A stretch of 64,000 bases of DNA, from the NCBI RefSeq assembly GCF_001854885.1, contig NZ_MDDV01000059.1, forward strand, positions 186,001 through 250,000, given 5' to 3'. This document shows positions 20,018-29,499 of the stretch, one piece after another; position 1 is the stretch's first letter, and each line of letters starts with the position of its first letter. The stretch comes from Ensifer sp. LCM 4579. Its GTDB lineage: Bacteria > Pseudomonadota > Alphaproteobacteria > Rhizobiales > Rhizobiaceae. The translations under genes and the position numbers were made by a program. The notes under the pieces were generated by a model. It ran no database searches. It had not been told where the DNA came from and saw only the letters and a program-made list of their open reading frames with translations.

Positions 20018-21676
20018 ATGAACTATATGCAAAATATAGAGCGCGCTTCCCAAGCGGAAGCGGCGCATGAGTACCTTGATCAGACATTTTGGCCGCATGG
20101 GGTAAAGGCAATCAGCGCCTGGCGGTTGGTGGCAATTTCGCGCCTGATCCTGGCAATATTTGCATTGCTGGCAATCTACATCGATCCGACACAACCCGCC
20201 CGCAGCAGCGAGATCGCATATTTCGTACTGGCGGCATACGTCATCCATTCCGGTGCGCTGGCGTTGATCGTGGAGCGATTTGTCGTCAGCCGCCCTGCCG
20301 CCTATCTCGTCCATGGCGTCGACATTCTCACATTCGGCGTGGTCCTCTATCTGACCGACGGGCCGACGAGTCCTTTCTTCGTGCTCCTGACCTTTGCGCT
20401 GTTTGCCGCGACCATTCGCTGGGGCTGGCGCGGCGCCGCGTTCACCACGCTGGCGACGGTGGGCATTTACGGTCTGTTGGCAGTCCTGTCCGACGATCTG
20501 ATGGATGATCTGAACCGTATCGTCATGCGCAGCACCTATCTGGTCGTGGCGGGCGTGTTGTTCGCCTATTTCGGCTATATCATCGAACGGATGCGGCACG
20601 GCGTCGCCAGCCTGGCGGGGTCGTCGGCGCAGGCCTGGCTCGGCGGCGACACGCCGATCGCGTCGGTTTTGCGCCGGGCTGCCGCGATCACCAGGGCCAC
20701 GCGGGCATTGGCAGTCTGGCGCGACGAAGCGGGTTCGCTGTCCCGGGTCGTCGCGCTCGAGCGCGGCATCGTCAGCTATGATGAAAGCGCGAACCGACTC
20801 CCGAAGGCGATCGACACGGGCGGTGCGGAATTCTGGCGCGGGGGTTCGCAGAAGCTGCCGGACTGGCTCATCCGGGGGAAGGTGGAAAGCATCATCATGG
20901 CTCCGCTTCCCGGCGGATCCGCCGAAGGCTTTGTGCTTTTCGTCGACTGTGAGGAGACGGGGGAGGACCTGCTTCCGCTGGCAAGCGTCGCGGCGGCGCG
21001 CATCGGCTATGAGATCGCCGAGCAGGATTTGAGGCAGCGGCTGATCGAGGCCGCGAAAGCCGAGGAACGCGAAAAGCTGGCACGGGATATCCATGACGAC
21101 CTGCTCCAAAGCATGGCGGCCGTGTCGATACAATTAACCTCGCTGGCGAAAGAGAGCGAGGGCGAAACGGAGGGGCGGCTCTCACAGGTGCGCGCCATTA
21201 TCGGCGAGCAGCAGGACAAGTTGCGAACACTCGTCAGAGAGGCGACCGGAGAGCGCAGGGTGCAAAAGACGTGCCGCGTTGCCGGACGCCTGCGCAATTT
21301 GCTTGTCGAGATGCAGGCGCAATGGGCTTGCAGCATCGCGCTTTCGGTTGCGCCGCTCGATCTCGTCATGTCGGAGACGGCGGCGAAGGGTCTTTTCATG
21401 CTGATTTCCGAGGCGATCGCCAATGGGGTTCGGCACGGTCGCGCCAGCCGATTTGAAGTGCACCTCGAAAGCACGCGCACGCTGTTTACGTTGACGATCA
21501 AGGACGATGGGGTGGGTCTCCAGCAGCCTGCCGCCACATTCGAATACGAAACCGTGCTTGCCGAGGAGATCGGGTCGATTTCGCTCTGCCGCCGCGTGCA
21601 GGCACTCGGCTGGCGGCTGTCGCTTGACAATTCCCCTCGGGGCCTGTCGGTGACGATCAGAGGTGCCCTGGTATGA
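20018..21676 (+). CDS. Membrane sensor histidine kinase, NarL/DegS-type (HisKA_3)
   Basis: A 552-residue kinase. Residues about 30-190 contain about six hydrophobic spans without a large periplasmic loop, suggesting sensing in or at the membrane. A GAF-like linker follows (about 215-345). The HisKA_3 phosphoacceptor is the histidine in EKLARDIHDDLLQ (about residue 362). A HATPase_c domain has the N-box EAIANGVRHG and G-box DDGVGL. GGGGGAG is 5 bases before ATG 20018; a GTG at 20003 overlaps it and is less likely. It overlaps its partner regulator by four bases (ATGA). The signal is unknown. Confidence 0.88.
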   Translation: MNYMQNIERASQAEAAHEYLDQTFWPHGVKAISAWRLVAISRLILAIFALLAIYIDPTQPARSSEIAYFVLAAYVIHSGALALIVERFVVSRPAAYLVHGVDILTFGVVLYLTDGPTSPFFVLLTFALFAATIRWGWRGAAFTTLATVGIYGLLAVLSDDLMDDLNRIVMRSTYLVVAGVLFAYFGYIIERMRHGVASLAGSSAQAWLGGDTPIASVLRRAAAITRATRALAVWRDEAGSLSRVVALERGIVSYDESANRLPKAIDTGGAEFWRGGSQKLPDWLIRGKVESIIMAPLPGGSAEGFVLFVDCEETGEDLLPLASVAAARIGYEIAEQDLRQRLIEAAKAEEREKLARDIHDDLLQSMAAVSIQLTSLAKESEGETEGRLSQVRAIIGEQQDKLRTLVREATGERRVQKTCRVAGRLRNLLVEMQAQWACSIALSVAPLDLVMSETAAKGLFMLISEAIANGVRHGRASRFEVHLESTRTLFTLTIKDDGVGLQQPAATFEYETVLAEEIGSISLCRRVQALGWRLSLDNSPRGLSVTIRGALV

Positions 21677-22371
21677 GCGAAGCGGCAATGAAGGGGAGAA
21701 TGGTGGATAGCCGGCCGACGACGATCTTGTTTGCGGACGATCATCCGCTCGTCCTGAGTGCGCTCAAGGAGCTGATCGGCGGCGACGAGACGCTGCGGCC
21801 GATCCATTTCGTCGGCGATGGACTTGCGGCAATTTCGGCCCTCGAGAAGGATGCGCCGGATGTCGCCGTGGTCGACATGCGGATGCCTGGTCTATCGGGG
21901 CTGAAATTCCTCGAAGAGGTCCGAAGCCGGAGCCTGCCGGTTCGAGTCATCCTTTTTACGGCCGAAATGAACGACGAGGAGATTTCCGACGCGGTGTCGC
22001 TCGGGGTGGACGGCATCCTGTTCAAACGGTCCGCGCCCGAGAATCTGCTCGACTGCATCCACAAGGTGGCGGCGGGCAGACGCTGCTTTCCCGATGCAAG
22101 CATCGCGGCTGCGGTCGATCGGCAAAGGCAACAGCGCGACAGAATGGATCAACTGCTTCCGCGGCTGAGCCGCAGGGAGACGGACATCGCGATGATGGCG
22201 GCGAAACGCATGTCCAACAAGGAGATTGCGAAAGCCCTCGATATCACCGAAGGAACGGTCAAGGTCCACCTCCACAATATTTTCCTGAAGCTCGGTCTCT
22301 CCGACCGGTCGGCACTCAGAGCATTGCTGTCACCATTCGTTGAGCCGTCCCAGTCATTCCCGGACGGCTGA
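21673..22371 (+). CDS. LuxR/NarL-family response regulator
   Basis: A 232-residue regulator. The receiver domain has the acidic pair in LFADDHP (about residues 18-24), the phosphoacceptor Asp in VVDMRMPG (about 64), Thr in LFTAE and Lys in LFKRSAP. A GerE-type HTH follows (LSRRETDIAMMAAKRMSNKE, about 166-185, then TVKVHLHNI). It is the cognate partner of the overlapping kinase. Its targets are unknown; the SLC13 gene 146 bases downstream is a candidate. Confidence 0.88.
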   Translation: MSEAAMKGRMVDSRPTTILFADDHPLVLSALKELIGGDETLRPIHFVGDGLAAISALEKDAPDVAVVDMRMPGLSGLKFLEEVRSRSLPVRVILFTAEMNDEEISDAVSLGVDGILFKRSAPENLLDCIHKVAAGRRCFPDASIAAAVDRQRQQRDRMDQLLPRLSRRETDIAMMAAKRMSNKEIAKALDITEGTVKVHLHNIFLKLGLSDRSALRALLSPFVEPSQSFPDG

Positions 22372-22517
22372 CCGGGCACCATCGGGACGACCCGGCGTCG
22401 GGGAACGAATTCATTTTCGTCCCAGCCGACTTGCGCGCCCATATGCTCGCACCACGACATGCGCTACGTTAGGAAGCGGTGGGTGTCCGGCAACTTCGAC
22501 GATTCATGTTGGGAAAG

Positions 22518-24305
22518 ATGGATTGGAACTCGGTACAGATCGCCATTGTCCTCGTCCTCGTCATCGTGGTGTTCTTCGGCTTCATCCGGGAGTTGGTGCC
22601 GCCTGACGTGGTAGCAATGACCGCCGTGGCTCTCCTGCTCGCGCTCGGAATTCTCAACACGGACGATATTTTAGGCGTGTTCGGCAACAGCGCGCCGGTG
22701 ACGGTGGGGGCAATGTTCGTCCTCAGTGCCGCCTTGGAGCGGACCGGCGTCATCGACGGTTTGGGACGCGTGGTCTCCCGCGCGGCGAAGTGGTCGCCGC
22801 TGTGGGCGCTCGTCACGATGATGGTGAGCGTGATGGTCATGTCCGCCTTCATCAACAACACGCCCGTGGTCGTCATCCTCACGCCGGTGGTGATCGGTCT
22901 CGCTACCACGGTCAAGGTCTCCGCCTCCAAGCTCCTGATTCCGCTGTCTTTCGCCAGCATCTTCGGCGGAACGACGACTCTGATCGGCACGTCGACGAAC
23001 ATCCTCGTCGACGGCGTCGCGCAGAAGCAGGGGCTCGCCCCCTTCGGAATGTTCGAAATAACGGCCGCGGGCGTCATCATGGCCGCAGTCGGTGCTGCCT
23101 ACCTGACAATTGCCGGGCGTTGGCTCCTGCCGGACCGTGATAGCCTCGCCGCGCTGCTTCCGAAATCGGAGGACCGGAAGTTCCTGGCCGAGGTGCTCGT
23201 GCCCGTCGGATCGACGCTCACCGGCAAAAAGCTGAAAGAGGCCGGATTTACGGAGGAGCGCGGCTTTCGGGTCGTCGACGTGGTGCGAAACGACATTTCC
23301 TATCGCTGGAGCCTCGACAATATCGCGCTGAAAGCGGGCGATCGGGTCGTGGTTCGCAGCAAGATCGGCGATATGCTGGCGCTCCGCGAGGCAAGCGACG
23401 TCGCCTTTGGCGGTGGCGCGATCCATGCCCTCGAACCGATCGGCGCCCAGGAGACCGTCGTCATGGAAGGCGTGGTGGGGCCGCAATCGCGCTTTATCGG
23501 CCGCCGAGCGGCCGATCTCAACCTGCGGCGCCTTTATGGCGCTTACGTCCTGGCGGTTCATCGCCAGGGCGAAAACATCAGGGGAAACTTCAACGACGTG
23601 CGCCTGCAGATGGGCGACACCATCCTGCTCGAAGGGCCTGCGGAGAGCATGCGCCGGATGTTCGACTACCGGGAACTGGTCAACCTGGTCCAGCCGAGCG
23701 AGAAGCCGCTCAGGCGTAACAAGGCACCGATCGCGATCGGCGCCATCCTCCTGGTGATGGGGCTGGCGGCCTTCGAGGTCCTTCCGATCGCCGCGCTCGC
23801 CCTGATGGCGGCGATCCTCGTCGTGGCTTTCGGGTGCCTCGAGGCCGAGGACGCCTACACCTCGATCCGCTGGAACATCCTGTTCCTGATTTTCGGCATG
23901 CTGGCTCTGGGCATTGCCATGGAGCGAACGGGTGCCGCACGCCTCGTCGTCGATGCTTTTGCCGGTCTCGTCAGCTCTTTCGGGCCGCTGGCGGTGCTTT
24001 CGGCGGTCTACCTGATCACGTCGATTCTGACCGAGACGATGAGCAATAACGCAGCCGCAATCCTGTTGACGCCGATCGCGGTGGGGCTTGCCCACGCGCT
24101 CGGCGTCGATCCGAGACCCTTCGCCGTTGCGGTGATGTTTGCGGCAAGCGCCAGCTTTGCCACTCCGATCGGCTACCAGACGAATACCTTCGTTTACAAT
24201 GCCGGCGGCTATCGGTTCGCCGACTTCATCAGGATCGGCGGCCCGTTGAACCTGGTCATGTGGATGACGGGAACGATTGTGATCCCGATCTTCTGGCCGC
24301 TATGA
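22518..24305 (+). CDS. SLC13-family permease with TrkA-C (RCK_C) domains
   Basis: A 595-residue transporter of the CitM/SLC13-like type (E. coli YfbS class). The first membrane half (about residues 5-210) has the family motif AFINNTPVVVILTPVV. Two cytoplasmic TrkA-C domains follow (about 215-295 and 310-385), then a second membrane half with ETMSNNAAAILLTPI. The two SNN/INN-T motifs mark the sodium and anion sites of the fold. The substrate could be sulfate, dicarboxylate or another anion. ATG 22518 aligns best with family starts; ATG 22506 or GTG 22479 would add a few residues. Confidence 0.82.
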   Translation: MDWNSVQIAIVLVLVIVVFFGFIRELVPPDVVAMTAVALLLALGILNTDDILGVFGNSAPVTVGAMFVLSAALERTGVIDGLGRVVSRAAKWSPLWALVTMMVSVMVMSAFINNTPVVVILTPVVIGLATTVKVSASKLLIPLSFASIFGGTTTLIGTSTNILVDGVAQKQGLAPFGMFEITAAGVIMAAVGAAYLTIAGRWLLPDRDSLAALLPKSEDRKFLAEVLVPVGSTLTGKKLKEAGFTEERGFRVVDVVRNDISYRWSLDNIALKAGDRVVVRSKIGDMLALREASDVAFGGGAIHALEPIGAQETVVMEGVVGPQSRFIGRRAADLNLRRLYGAYVLAVHRQGENIRGNFNDVRLQMGDTILLEGPAESMRRMFDYRELVNLVQPSEKPLRRNKAPIAIGAILLVMGLAAFEVLPIAALALMAAILVVAFGCLEAEDAYTSIRWNILFLIFGMLALGIAMERTGAARLVVDAFAGLVSSFGPLAVLSAVYLITSILTETMSNNAAAILLTPIAVGLAHALGVDPRPFAVAVMFAASASFATPIGYQTNTFVYNAGGYRFADFIRIGGPLNLVMWMTGTIVIPIFWPL

Positions 24306-24326
24306 TCAAGGAAACCGCGAAGCCGA

Positions 24327-25028
24327 ATGAGAGATGATTTGACTGGAACGGCCTCTCAATCGCGCTGCCCGATCTGCGGCGGCACGACCTTCGAGCCGGG
24401 CCCGCGCGGCCGCATGTCCCCGATCGGGGCCCTGCCGCGCTGCAGCGGGTGCAAGTCGCTGGAACGCCACCGCGTCGCCCGGGTCATGTTCGACAGGCTC
24501 GGCCCCGCATCTTTCGCCAGTTGGTCGGCCATCCAGTTCAGCCCCGATCCAACGGTCGATCCGGCATGGTTCGGCTCCTTCGAACTGTCGGTCTATGGCG
24601 CCGCGGACGGCATCGACATCCAATCGATCGACCGCCCCGATGGCGCCTATGATTACGTCGGCTGCTCGCATGTCCTCGAACATGTCGGCGACGATCGGGC
24701 GGCGCTCCATGAACTGTTGCGGATCACCGCCCCCGGCGGTCTCGTCTACCTGAATATCCCGGATCCGTTCGCGGAGGAGGTGACGCGGGATTGGGGCTTT
24801 CCCAAACCGGAAAAGCATGGGCACTGGCGTGTCTACGGGCGGGATGTGGCCCTGCGCTTCGATCGTTACATCCCGCTGCAGCCAGTCTTGGCCTATCGCG
24901 GAACCGATCCGGTCACCGGTGAGGCAACCGGCGCGTTCCTGCTGCCCAAGTCGGCGGAAACCTATCGATGGATCGTCGATCGGCTGGGAAGGGATGTGGA
25001 GCTCTTTTCCGGCCCCTCCCACAGCTGA
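24327..25028 (+). CDS. Class I SAM-dependent methyltransferase with N-terminal zinc ribbon
   Basis: A 233-residue protein. Two Cys pairs (CPICGG near residues 12-17 and RCSGCKS near 36-42) form a probable zinc ribbon. A methyltransferase fold follows, with the motif CSHVLEHVGDDRAALHEL (about 111-128) and PGGLVYLNIPDP. There is no clear glycine-rich motif I, which is common in this Methyltransf_11/23-type subgroup. The substrate is unknown; similar proteins occur in polysaccharide loci. It begins 21 bases after the SLC13 gene and may be co-transcribed. Confidence 0.75.
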   Translation: MRDDLTGTASQSRCPICGGTTFEPGPRGRMSPIGALPRCSGCKSLERHRVARVMFDRLGPASFASWSAIQFSPDPTVDPAWFGSFELSVYGAADGIDIQSIDRPDGAYDYVGCSHVLEHVGDDRAALHELLRITAPGGLVYLNIPDPFAEEVTRDWGFPKPEKHGHWRVYGRDVALRFDRYIPLQPVLAYRGTDPVTGEATGAFLLPKSAETYRWIVDRLGRDVELFSGPSHS

Positions 25029-25056
25029 TGCGAGAGCTCGTTCGGCGGCTCATGTA

Positions 25057-25992
25057 TCAGCCGGTGAGGGCCGATCGATCGGATGGGGATTCCTCCGTAT
25101 GGATTCGATCCCGACCGGAAAGTTTCGCCCTGTAGAGTGCGGCGTCGGCGCGGGCATAGAGGCTGAGGGCGGTGTCGCCCGCCCGAGCCGAGGCTATGCC
25201 GGCCGAAAACGTGTAACGGAAGTCCGGATGCTCCCGCAGAGGCCTGGAGACACGCACGGAGGCGAGCATCCTTTCGGCGATCAACTGCGCCTGCTCGAGC
25301 GAGGTGGCGGGCAGGGTGAGCACGAACTCCTCGCCGCCGACTCGCCCGAAGCAGTCCGTGCGCCGGACCAGGTTGTGGATCCGCTTCGCGAAGTCCCGCA
25401 GGACCACGTCGCCGATCTGATGGCCGAACTGATCGTTAATGGATTTGAAGCGATCGATGTCGAGAACGCAGAGGCAGCCGAGAGAGGGCTCCTTTGCCCC
25501 TTGCGACTGCAACATGTCCTCGATCCGGGCGGTTACGAAGCGGCGGTTGGCGACCCCGGTGAGTTCGTCGGTATAGGAGGCCTTGATCGCCAGGTCCCGG
25601 TCCTGCCGGACTGCGCGGGTCGTCGCCTTGAGGTCGGTCACGTCGGTGGCGACGCACAGCATCCAGCCGTCCTCCCGCATCGTTTCGGTCATCCACAGCC
25701 ACCGCCCGTCATGGAGATCGGTTTCCAAGGCCCGGAAGCCGATCTTGCCGCGGCGCGACTGCGTGGACCGCAACCACTCTTCGAAGTCTGTCGCGTTGAT
25801 CACGGTGCCGCGGCGCGCATGGAAATTCCGCCGCATCAGGTCCGGCCAGAGCGGCGTCTCGTCCGGCTCGATGAAGTAGGCCGAGCGAAAGGCCGGGTTG
25901 GCGTAACGCAGCCTGTCGAACTCGTCATATGCGGCGACGAGGACAGGGGAAGATTCGAACAATTCGTACAGCCGGCTGATGTCCTGCTCCAT
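25057..25992 (-). CDS. PAS-GGDEF diguanylate cyclase
   Basis: A 311-residue cytoplasmic protein with an N-terminal PAS domain (about residues 8-130) and a GGDEF domain (about 140-300). The active-site motif is GGEEF. Five residues before it is an intact RxxD inhibitory site (RRTD), so the enzyme should be active and subject to c-di-GMP product inhibition. It has no EAL domain and no membrane span. The PAS ligand is unknown. It is transcribed alone. Confidence 0.9.
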   Translation of the reverse strand: MEQDISRLYELFESSPVLVAAYDEFDRLRYANPAFRSAYFIEPDETPLWPDLMRRNFHARRGTVINATDFEEWLRSTQSRRGKIGFRALETDLHDGRWLWMTETMREDGWMLCVATDVTDLKATTRAVRQDRDLAIKASYTDELTGVANRRFVTARIEDMLQSQGAKEPSLGCLCVLDIDRFKSINDQFGHQIGDVVLRDFAKRIHNLVRRTDCFGRVGGEEFVLTLPATSLEQAQLIAERMLASVRVSRPLREHPDFRYTFSAGIASARAGDTALSLYARADAALYRAKLSGRDRIHTEESPSDRSALTG

Positions 25993-26277
25993 GGCCCGAC
26001 CTTAAACGATCTTTGTTAATGCAAACGATAGACGGGTGGCGAAATTTCAAAAGCCTATCGACCATCATCGTGTCGAGAAAACGGCTGTAATGCGCTGAAG
26101 GGCTGCCCTCATAACGTGCGGAATCCGGAGCGGCGCCGGTCCGCGATCGCATTTCTGTCGAGTGCCTCCTCTTTGCCAACTGGCTCTTGCGGCGGTTGGT
26201 GTGGCGCATGGGAATGCGCCGGCCACTGCCGTATAATGCAGGCCGGTCGGCGGGGGCCGAATGGATGGGAGGAGATC

Positions 26278-26712
26278 ATGGCAGGGAACGGCAGCTACAA
26301 GGGCAGGTGCTTCTGCGGCGCGGTCGAACTGGAGACCACAGGGGAGCCAGCGGCCATGGGATATTGTCACTGCAGCTCCTGCCGTGAATGGTCGGCCGCG
26401 CCCGTCAACGCATTTTCGCTTTGGCCGATGGATGCAGTCAGGATCGTGAAGGGCCGCGATGATGTCGCCAGCTATCAAAAATCGGAAAACAGTATCCGCC
26501 GCTGGTGCAGGGCCTGTGGTGGGCATGTCCTGACCGAGCATCCCAAATGGGGGCTGACCGACGTCTATGCAGCCGTCATTCCGGCCATGGAGTTCCGGCC
26601 GATGCTCCATGTAAACTATCAGGAAACGGTACTCCCGATGAAAGACGGCTTGCCGAAGCAGCGTGATCTCCCGCTGGAGATGGGCGGAACGGGCGAGCTT
26701 GTGCCGGAATAG
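26278..26712 (+). CDS. GFA-family zinc protein (glutathione-dependent formaldehyde-activating enzyme-like)
   Basis: A 144-residue GFA/CENP-V domain protein. Zinc ligands are visible as GRCFCG (residues 9-14), GYCHCSSC (about 31-38) and WCRACGG (about 79-85). The family includes Gfa, which speeds S-hydroxymethylglutathione formation, but most members have no proven substrate. GGGAGGAG lies 5 bases before ATG 26278; the longer upstream frame was rejected for lack of homology. No glutathione or formaldehyde genes are adjacent. Confidence 0.85.
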   Translation: MAGNGSYKGRCFCGAVELETTGEPAAMGYCHCSSCREWSAAPVNAFSLWPMDAVRIVKGRDDVASYQKSENSIRRWCRACGGHVLTEHPKWGLTDVYAAVIPAMEFRPMLHVNYQETVLPMKDGLPKQRDLPLEMGGTGELVPE

Positions 26713-26766
26713 CGCTCGCCGCATTGCGCAGGGGCACGGGGCGAGCGCTCACAGATCGCGAAGTTG

Positions 26767-27249
26767 CTACTTTCTCACGCCATCGGTGACGGCTTCGATG
26801 ACCTGCGTAGCCATGGCGAATTCCCGGTCCCGGTTTTGGATGCGATGGCGTTTTGCGATCCAGCCGAAGTCGGTATAGGCGGCATAGACCTGGCCGTCCT
26901 TCGCCTGATAGACGAGTACGCGCACGGGCCAGTCGAGTCCGGCGAGCGGATTGGCGGTAATAAACGTCGTGCCGAGCGCCGGGTTGCCGAACAACACCAG
27001 GCGCGACGGCCGGACCTTGTTGCCAGCGTCGTTGCCGAGTTGGGCCTGGTCGATGACGCCGAACAGGGTAATGCCCTTTTCCGCGACGCTGCGCTTGATG
27101 CGATTCACCGTCTCGCCTACGGAATAGCGGCTCTTGACCGTGACGACCCCATCCCTGTTTCCGGCCTCTGCTGCCGAAATGTGAGCCGACGCCACGAAAG
27201 CGGTGGCGATCAGGGTGGCCGACCGGATGGCATTGCGGATATTCATCAT
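26767..27249 (-). CDS. DUF302 family periplasmic protein
   Basis: A 160-residue protein with a signal peptide (to about residue 29, ISAAEAG) and a DUF302 domain (about 45-140), seen in the patterns GITLFGVIDQAQLGNDAG and LVLFGNPALGT. DUF302 proteins bind small ligands in a ClpS/TT1751-like fold. Their role is unknown, though they are often near redox or sulfur genes. It stands alone here. GAGGAGCTTTCTG precedes two consecutive ATG codons. Confidence 0.8.
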   Translation of the reverse strand: MMNIRNAIRSATLIATAFVASAHISAAEAGNRDGVVTVKSRYSVGETVNRIKRSVAEKGITLFGVIDQAQLGNDAGNKVRPSRLVLFGNPALGTTFITANPLAGLDWPVRVLVYQAKDGQVYAAYTDFGWIAKRHRIQNRDREFAMATQVIEAVTDGVRK

Positions 27250-27362
27250 CAGAAAGCTCCTCTCATTTGCCCCGCGACCGAGCGTCTTCTATGGGGCTTG
27301 TCGCTGTAGTGAATTGATTTCCTGCATGGTTTCGTCCGAAGCCATGCAGTGGCGGATGCATC

Positions 27363-28637
27363 TCAAGCATGCGGTCGGCCGGTCGATTTTGATAATGCCG
27401 TCTCTTGTCCGTTTCGATAATCGGGCCTTATGGCGAGTGGTTCGGCGCGCAGGGCCAAGGCAAACAGCATGGCGAGCGCCAGGGTGGCGACGAGCGCCAA
27501 CACGCAGGCATTCCATCCAAGACGATCGTAAAGCTGCCCCACCAGCAGGCTGCCTAAGAGACCGCCAGTGTAATAGGAGGCGAGATAGGCGCCGCTGGCT
27601 GCCGCCTTTTCCGTGCCGGCGAGGCGGCCGACCTGACTGGTCGCAAGCGCCTGGGCGAGAAAGGTGCCGATGGCGATCATGGCAAGGCCAACGAGCACCA
27701 CGCCAAGGCCGTTGCTCAGGAGGGCGAAGAGTCCGAGGACGGCGAAGAAGAGGGTGACGACGATGCCCGATCCTGCGCCGAACTGACGCGCGATCAGACC
27801 GCCGAGCGGTGTGGTGAACAGGGACGGCAGGAATACGAAGTAGACGAGGCCGAGCTGCATCGGTGAAAGCCCCAGCTCGACGAGACGGAAGTTGACATAG
27901 GTGTATGTCCCAATGAACACGAAGAGGATCAGGAAGCCGATGGCGAGCACGCTCTGAAGGCGTCGGTCGCCGAACACCGAGCGCCAGCTCCCGCCCATGC
28001 CCCGCCCGCCCCGGTCGGGCATCATGCGCTCCGTCCGTTTCAGCGTGGTCCAGACGAGGGCTGCGCCCGCGAGGTTGAGAAGCGCAAAGGTCTGGAAGTT
28101 GATCGACAATCCGCCGAGATCGGCAATAGCAGCGGAAAGAATGCGACCGAAGAGATTGCTGGCGACATTGCCGGTCACATAGGCCGCGAGCGCGCCCGCA
28201 ACCCGCTTCGCCGGAACATGCTCCGCAAGATAGGCCATGGTCAGGGTGAAGGCGGTCGCCATGCAAAGGCCCTGCGCCACGCGCAGGCCGGCAAAGAGCG
28301 CGATGTCCCGGGTTGTCGAGAGCAGGGCGGTCGGGACGGCAAGCAGGGCGAGACTGATCCAGATGCCGTTTCGCCGGTCCAGGTTGCGCCCGAAAATGCC
28401 GACGACGAGGCTGGCGAGCGCCATACCGAAGGTGCTGGCATTGACCGCGAAGCCCATGGTGGCCCGGCTGACCCCGAACTCGCGCTGCAGCGACGGCAGG
28501 ATCGCCTGGGCGGCGAAGAGGTCGATGAGGGTCAGGAATGCGATGAGCGCAATGATGCCGAAATGCCAGCGGCCGCCCGCCGGGCTCTCCAAGGCGGACG
28601 CGGCTGCCGGCAGCGAGGCGCAATCGAGCTTCTCCAT
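27363..28637 (-). CDS. MFS transporter (YnfM-like)
   Basis: A 424-residue major facilitator protein with about twelve spans and a central charged loop near residue 200 (KRTERMMPDRGGRG). The N-terminal half contains AQAILPSLQREFGVS and a motif A-like segment near 85-95 (GIFGRNLDRRNG). YnfM-type members export small molecules, but the substrate cannot be predicted. The ATG at 28637 has AGGAGA 8 bases upstream; the GTG one codon earlier is rejected. A complete RIME1-type repeat lies upstream, between it and the cupin gene. Confidence 0.85.
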   Translation of the reverse strand: MEKLDCASLPAAASALESPAGGRWHFGIIALIAFLTLIDLFAAQAILPSLQREFGVSRATMGFAVNASTFGMALASLVVGIFGRNLDRRNGIWISLALLAVPTALLSTTRDIALFAGLRVAQGLCMATAFTLTMAYLAEHVPAKRVAGALAAYVTGNVASNLFGRILSAAIADLGGLSINFQTFALLNLAGAALVWTTLKRTERMMPDRGGRGMGGSWRSVFGDRRLQSVLAIGFLILFVFIGTYTYVNFRLVELGLSPMQLGLVYFVFLPSLFTTPLGGLIARQFGAGSGIVVTLFFAVLGLFALLSNGLGVVLVGLAMIAIGTFLAQALATSQVGRLAGTEKAAASGAYLASYYTGGLLGSLLVGQLYDRLGWNACVLALVATLALAMLFALALRAEPLAIRPDYRNGQETALSKSTGRPHA

Positions 28638-28715
28638 CACCTATTCTCCTTGAAAGTTTGAAAGTGGACGTTTCCCGCCAGCGGCCGGAAACGTCCAGGG
28701 TGGGTGCGTTGCGGT

Positions 28716-28820
28716 CTACAGCGCCGCGCGTCTTTTCAGACGCGCAAAGGTCGCTGTAACTCTTTGAATCTGCGCATCGAGCTTTCCGAAAATCGGGTAC
28801 GATTTTCGGGCCGATGCGCT
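28716..28820 (-). repeat. Complete RIME1-type intergenic repeat
   Basis: A 105-base element bounded by CTACAGCGCC and GATGCGCT. It has two palindromes: GCGCGTCTTTTCAGACGCGC (28725-28744) and one around CCGAAAATCGGGTACGATTTTCGG (28789-28812). They are joined by a spacer containing TTTGAATCTGCGCATCGAGC. Partial copies occur at 4584, 6656, 7409 and 63230. Size and sequence fit my memory of the roughly 100-base rhizobial RIME1 element. Confidence 0.85.
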
Positions 28821-28833
28821 AGAGCGCCGCGGC

Positions 28834-29325
28834 TCACATGACGTGATCGTCGTCCTGCCTCGGCGGGAGGATATCGGCCGAATAGAGCACGGCCGGCTTC
28901 GAGCCGTTGTTCCTCCACCAATGGGCAAGCTCGCCGAATTCGGCGGTGACTTCGCCGGCCTTGTGTTCGATCGGGACCTTGCAGGTGCTGCGGTATTCGG
29001 TAATCGAGCCTTCAACGATCAGGATGTTGGCGGGACGCGCCTCATGCGAATGCCACGGCACGACGCCGCCCGGCTGGACCACGAGCTTGCGCAGACGCAA
29101 TGCGCTTCCTTTCCAGTCGCCGCCCTTTGGCGAAAGGTCGATCGAGGCGAGGACGTCATCTGTGACGCCTTCCGGCGCGGTTGCCCCCGGAGCCATGGCA
29201 TCCTTTGCGACCTGATCGGCCGGGCAGTCCCCGGCGAAGGCGGGCACTGCGGCGAGGGTCGGGGCGAAAAGGCCAAGTGCTGCAGCAAGGAGGGGCAGGC
29301 GGCCGGCGGTTAACTTCAGGGTCAT
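28834..29325 (-). CDS. Secreted cupin-domain protein
   Basis: A 163-residue protein with a signal peptide (to about residue 28, VPAFAG) and a cupin fold. The metal-binding motif is in VVPWHSHEARPANILIVEGS (about residues 86-105), with histidines at the typical spacing, and EFGELAHWWRNNGS near 130-143. The substrate is unknown. An ATAG-N7-CTAT site about 100 bases upstream suggests control by the LysR protein encoded immediately before it on the same strand. Confidence 0.8.
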   Translation of the reverse strand: MTLKLTAGRLPLLAAALGLFAPTLAAVPAFAGDCPADQVAKDAMAPGATAPEGVTDDVLASIDLSPKGGDWKGSALRLRKLVVQPGGVVPWHSHEARPANILIVEGSITEYRSTCKVPIEHKAGEVTAEFGELAHWWRNNGSKPAVLYSADILPPRQDDDHVM

Positions 29326-29426
29326 GTCGGGTTCTCCTTTGTCGGGATCGCCGGAGATATTCCGGCGGCACAAGGAGAGTGCGGGAGAATTCGCCGACAA
29401 AGAAATGCCGCCTGTTTTTGAATTCC

Positions 29427-29441
29427 ATAGCTCAGGGCTAT
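29427..29441 (-). promoter_or_regulatory. LysR-type box upstream of the cupin gene
   Basis: ATAGCTCAGGGCTAT is a perfect inverted repeat of five bases with five between, containing the T-N11-A signature of LysR-type sites. It lies 102 bases before the cupin start and downstream of the LysR gene stop. Confidence 0.5.
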
Positions 29442-29499
29442 CGCGGAAGAGAGGGCGCGCAGCCGCGTTTGGGCCGATGTACCCTGTGCTCTGGCAAGG

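Noticed and set aside
22671-24095. 474-codon open frame on the minus strand
   Set aside because: Antisense to the SLC13 permease; no signature and Asp/His/Arg-heavy shadow composition.
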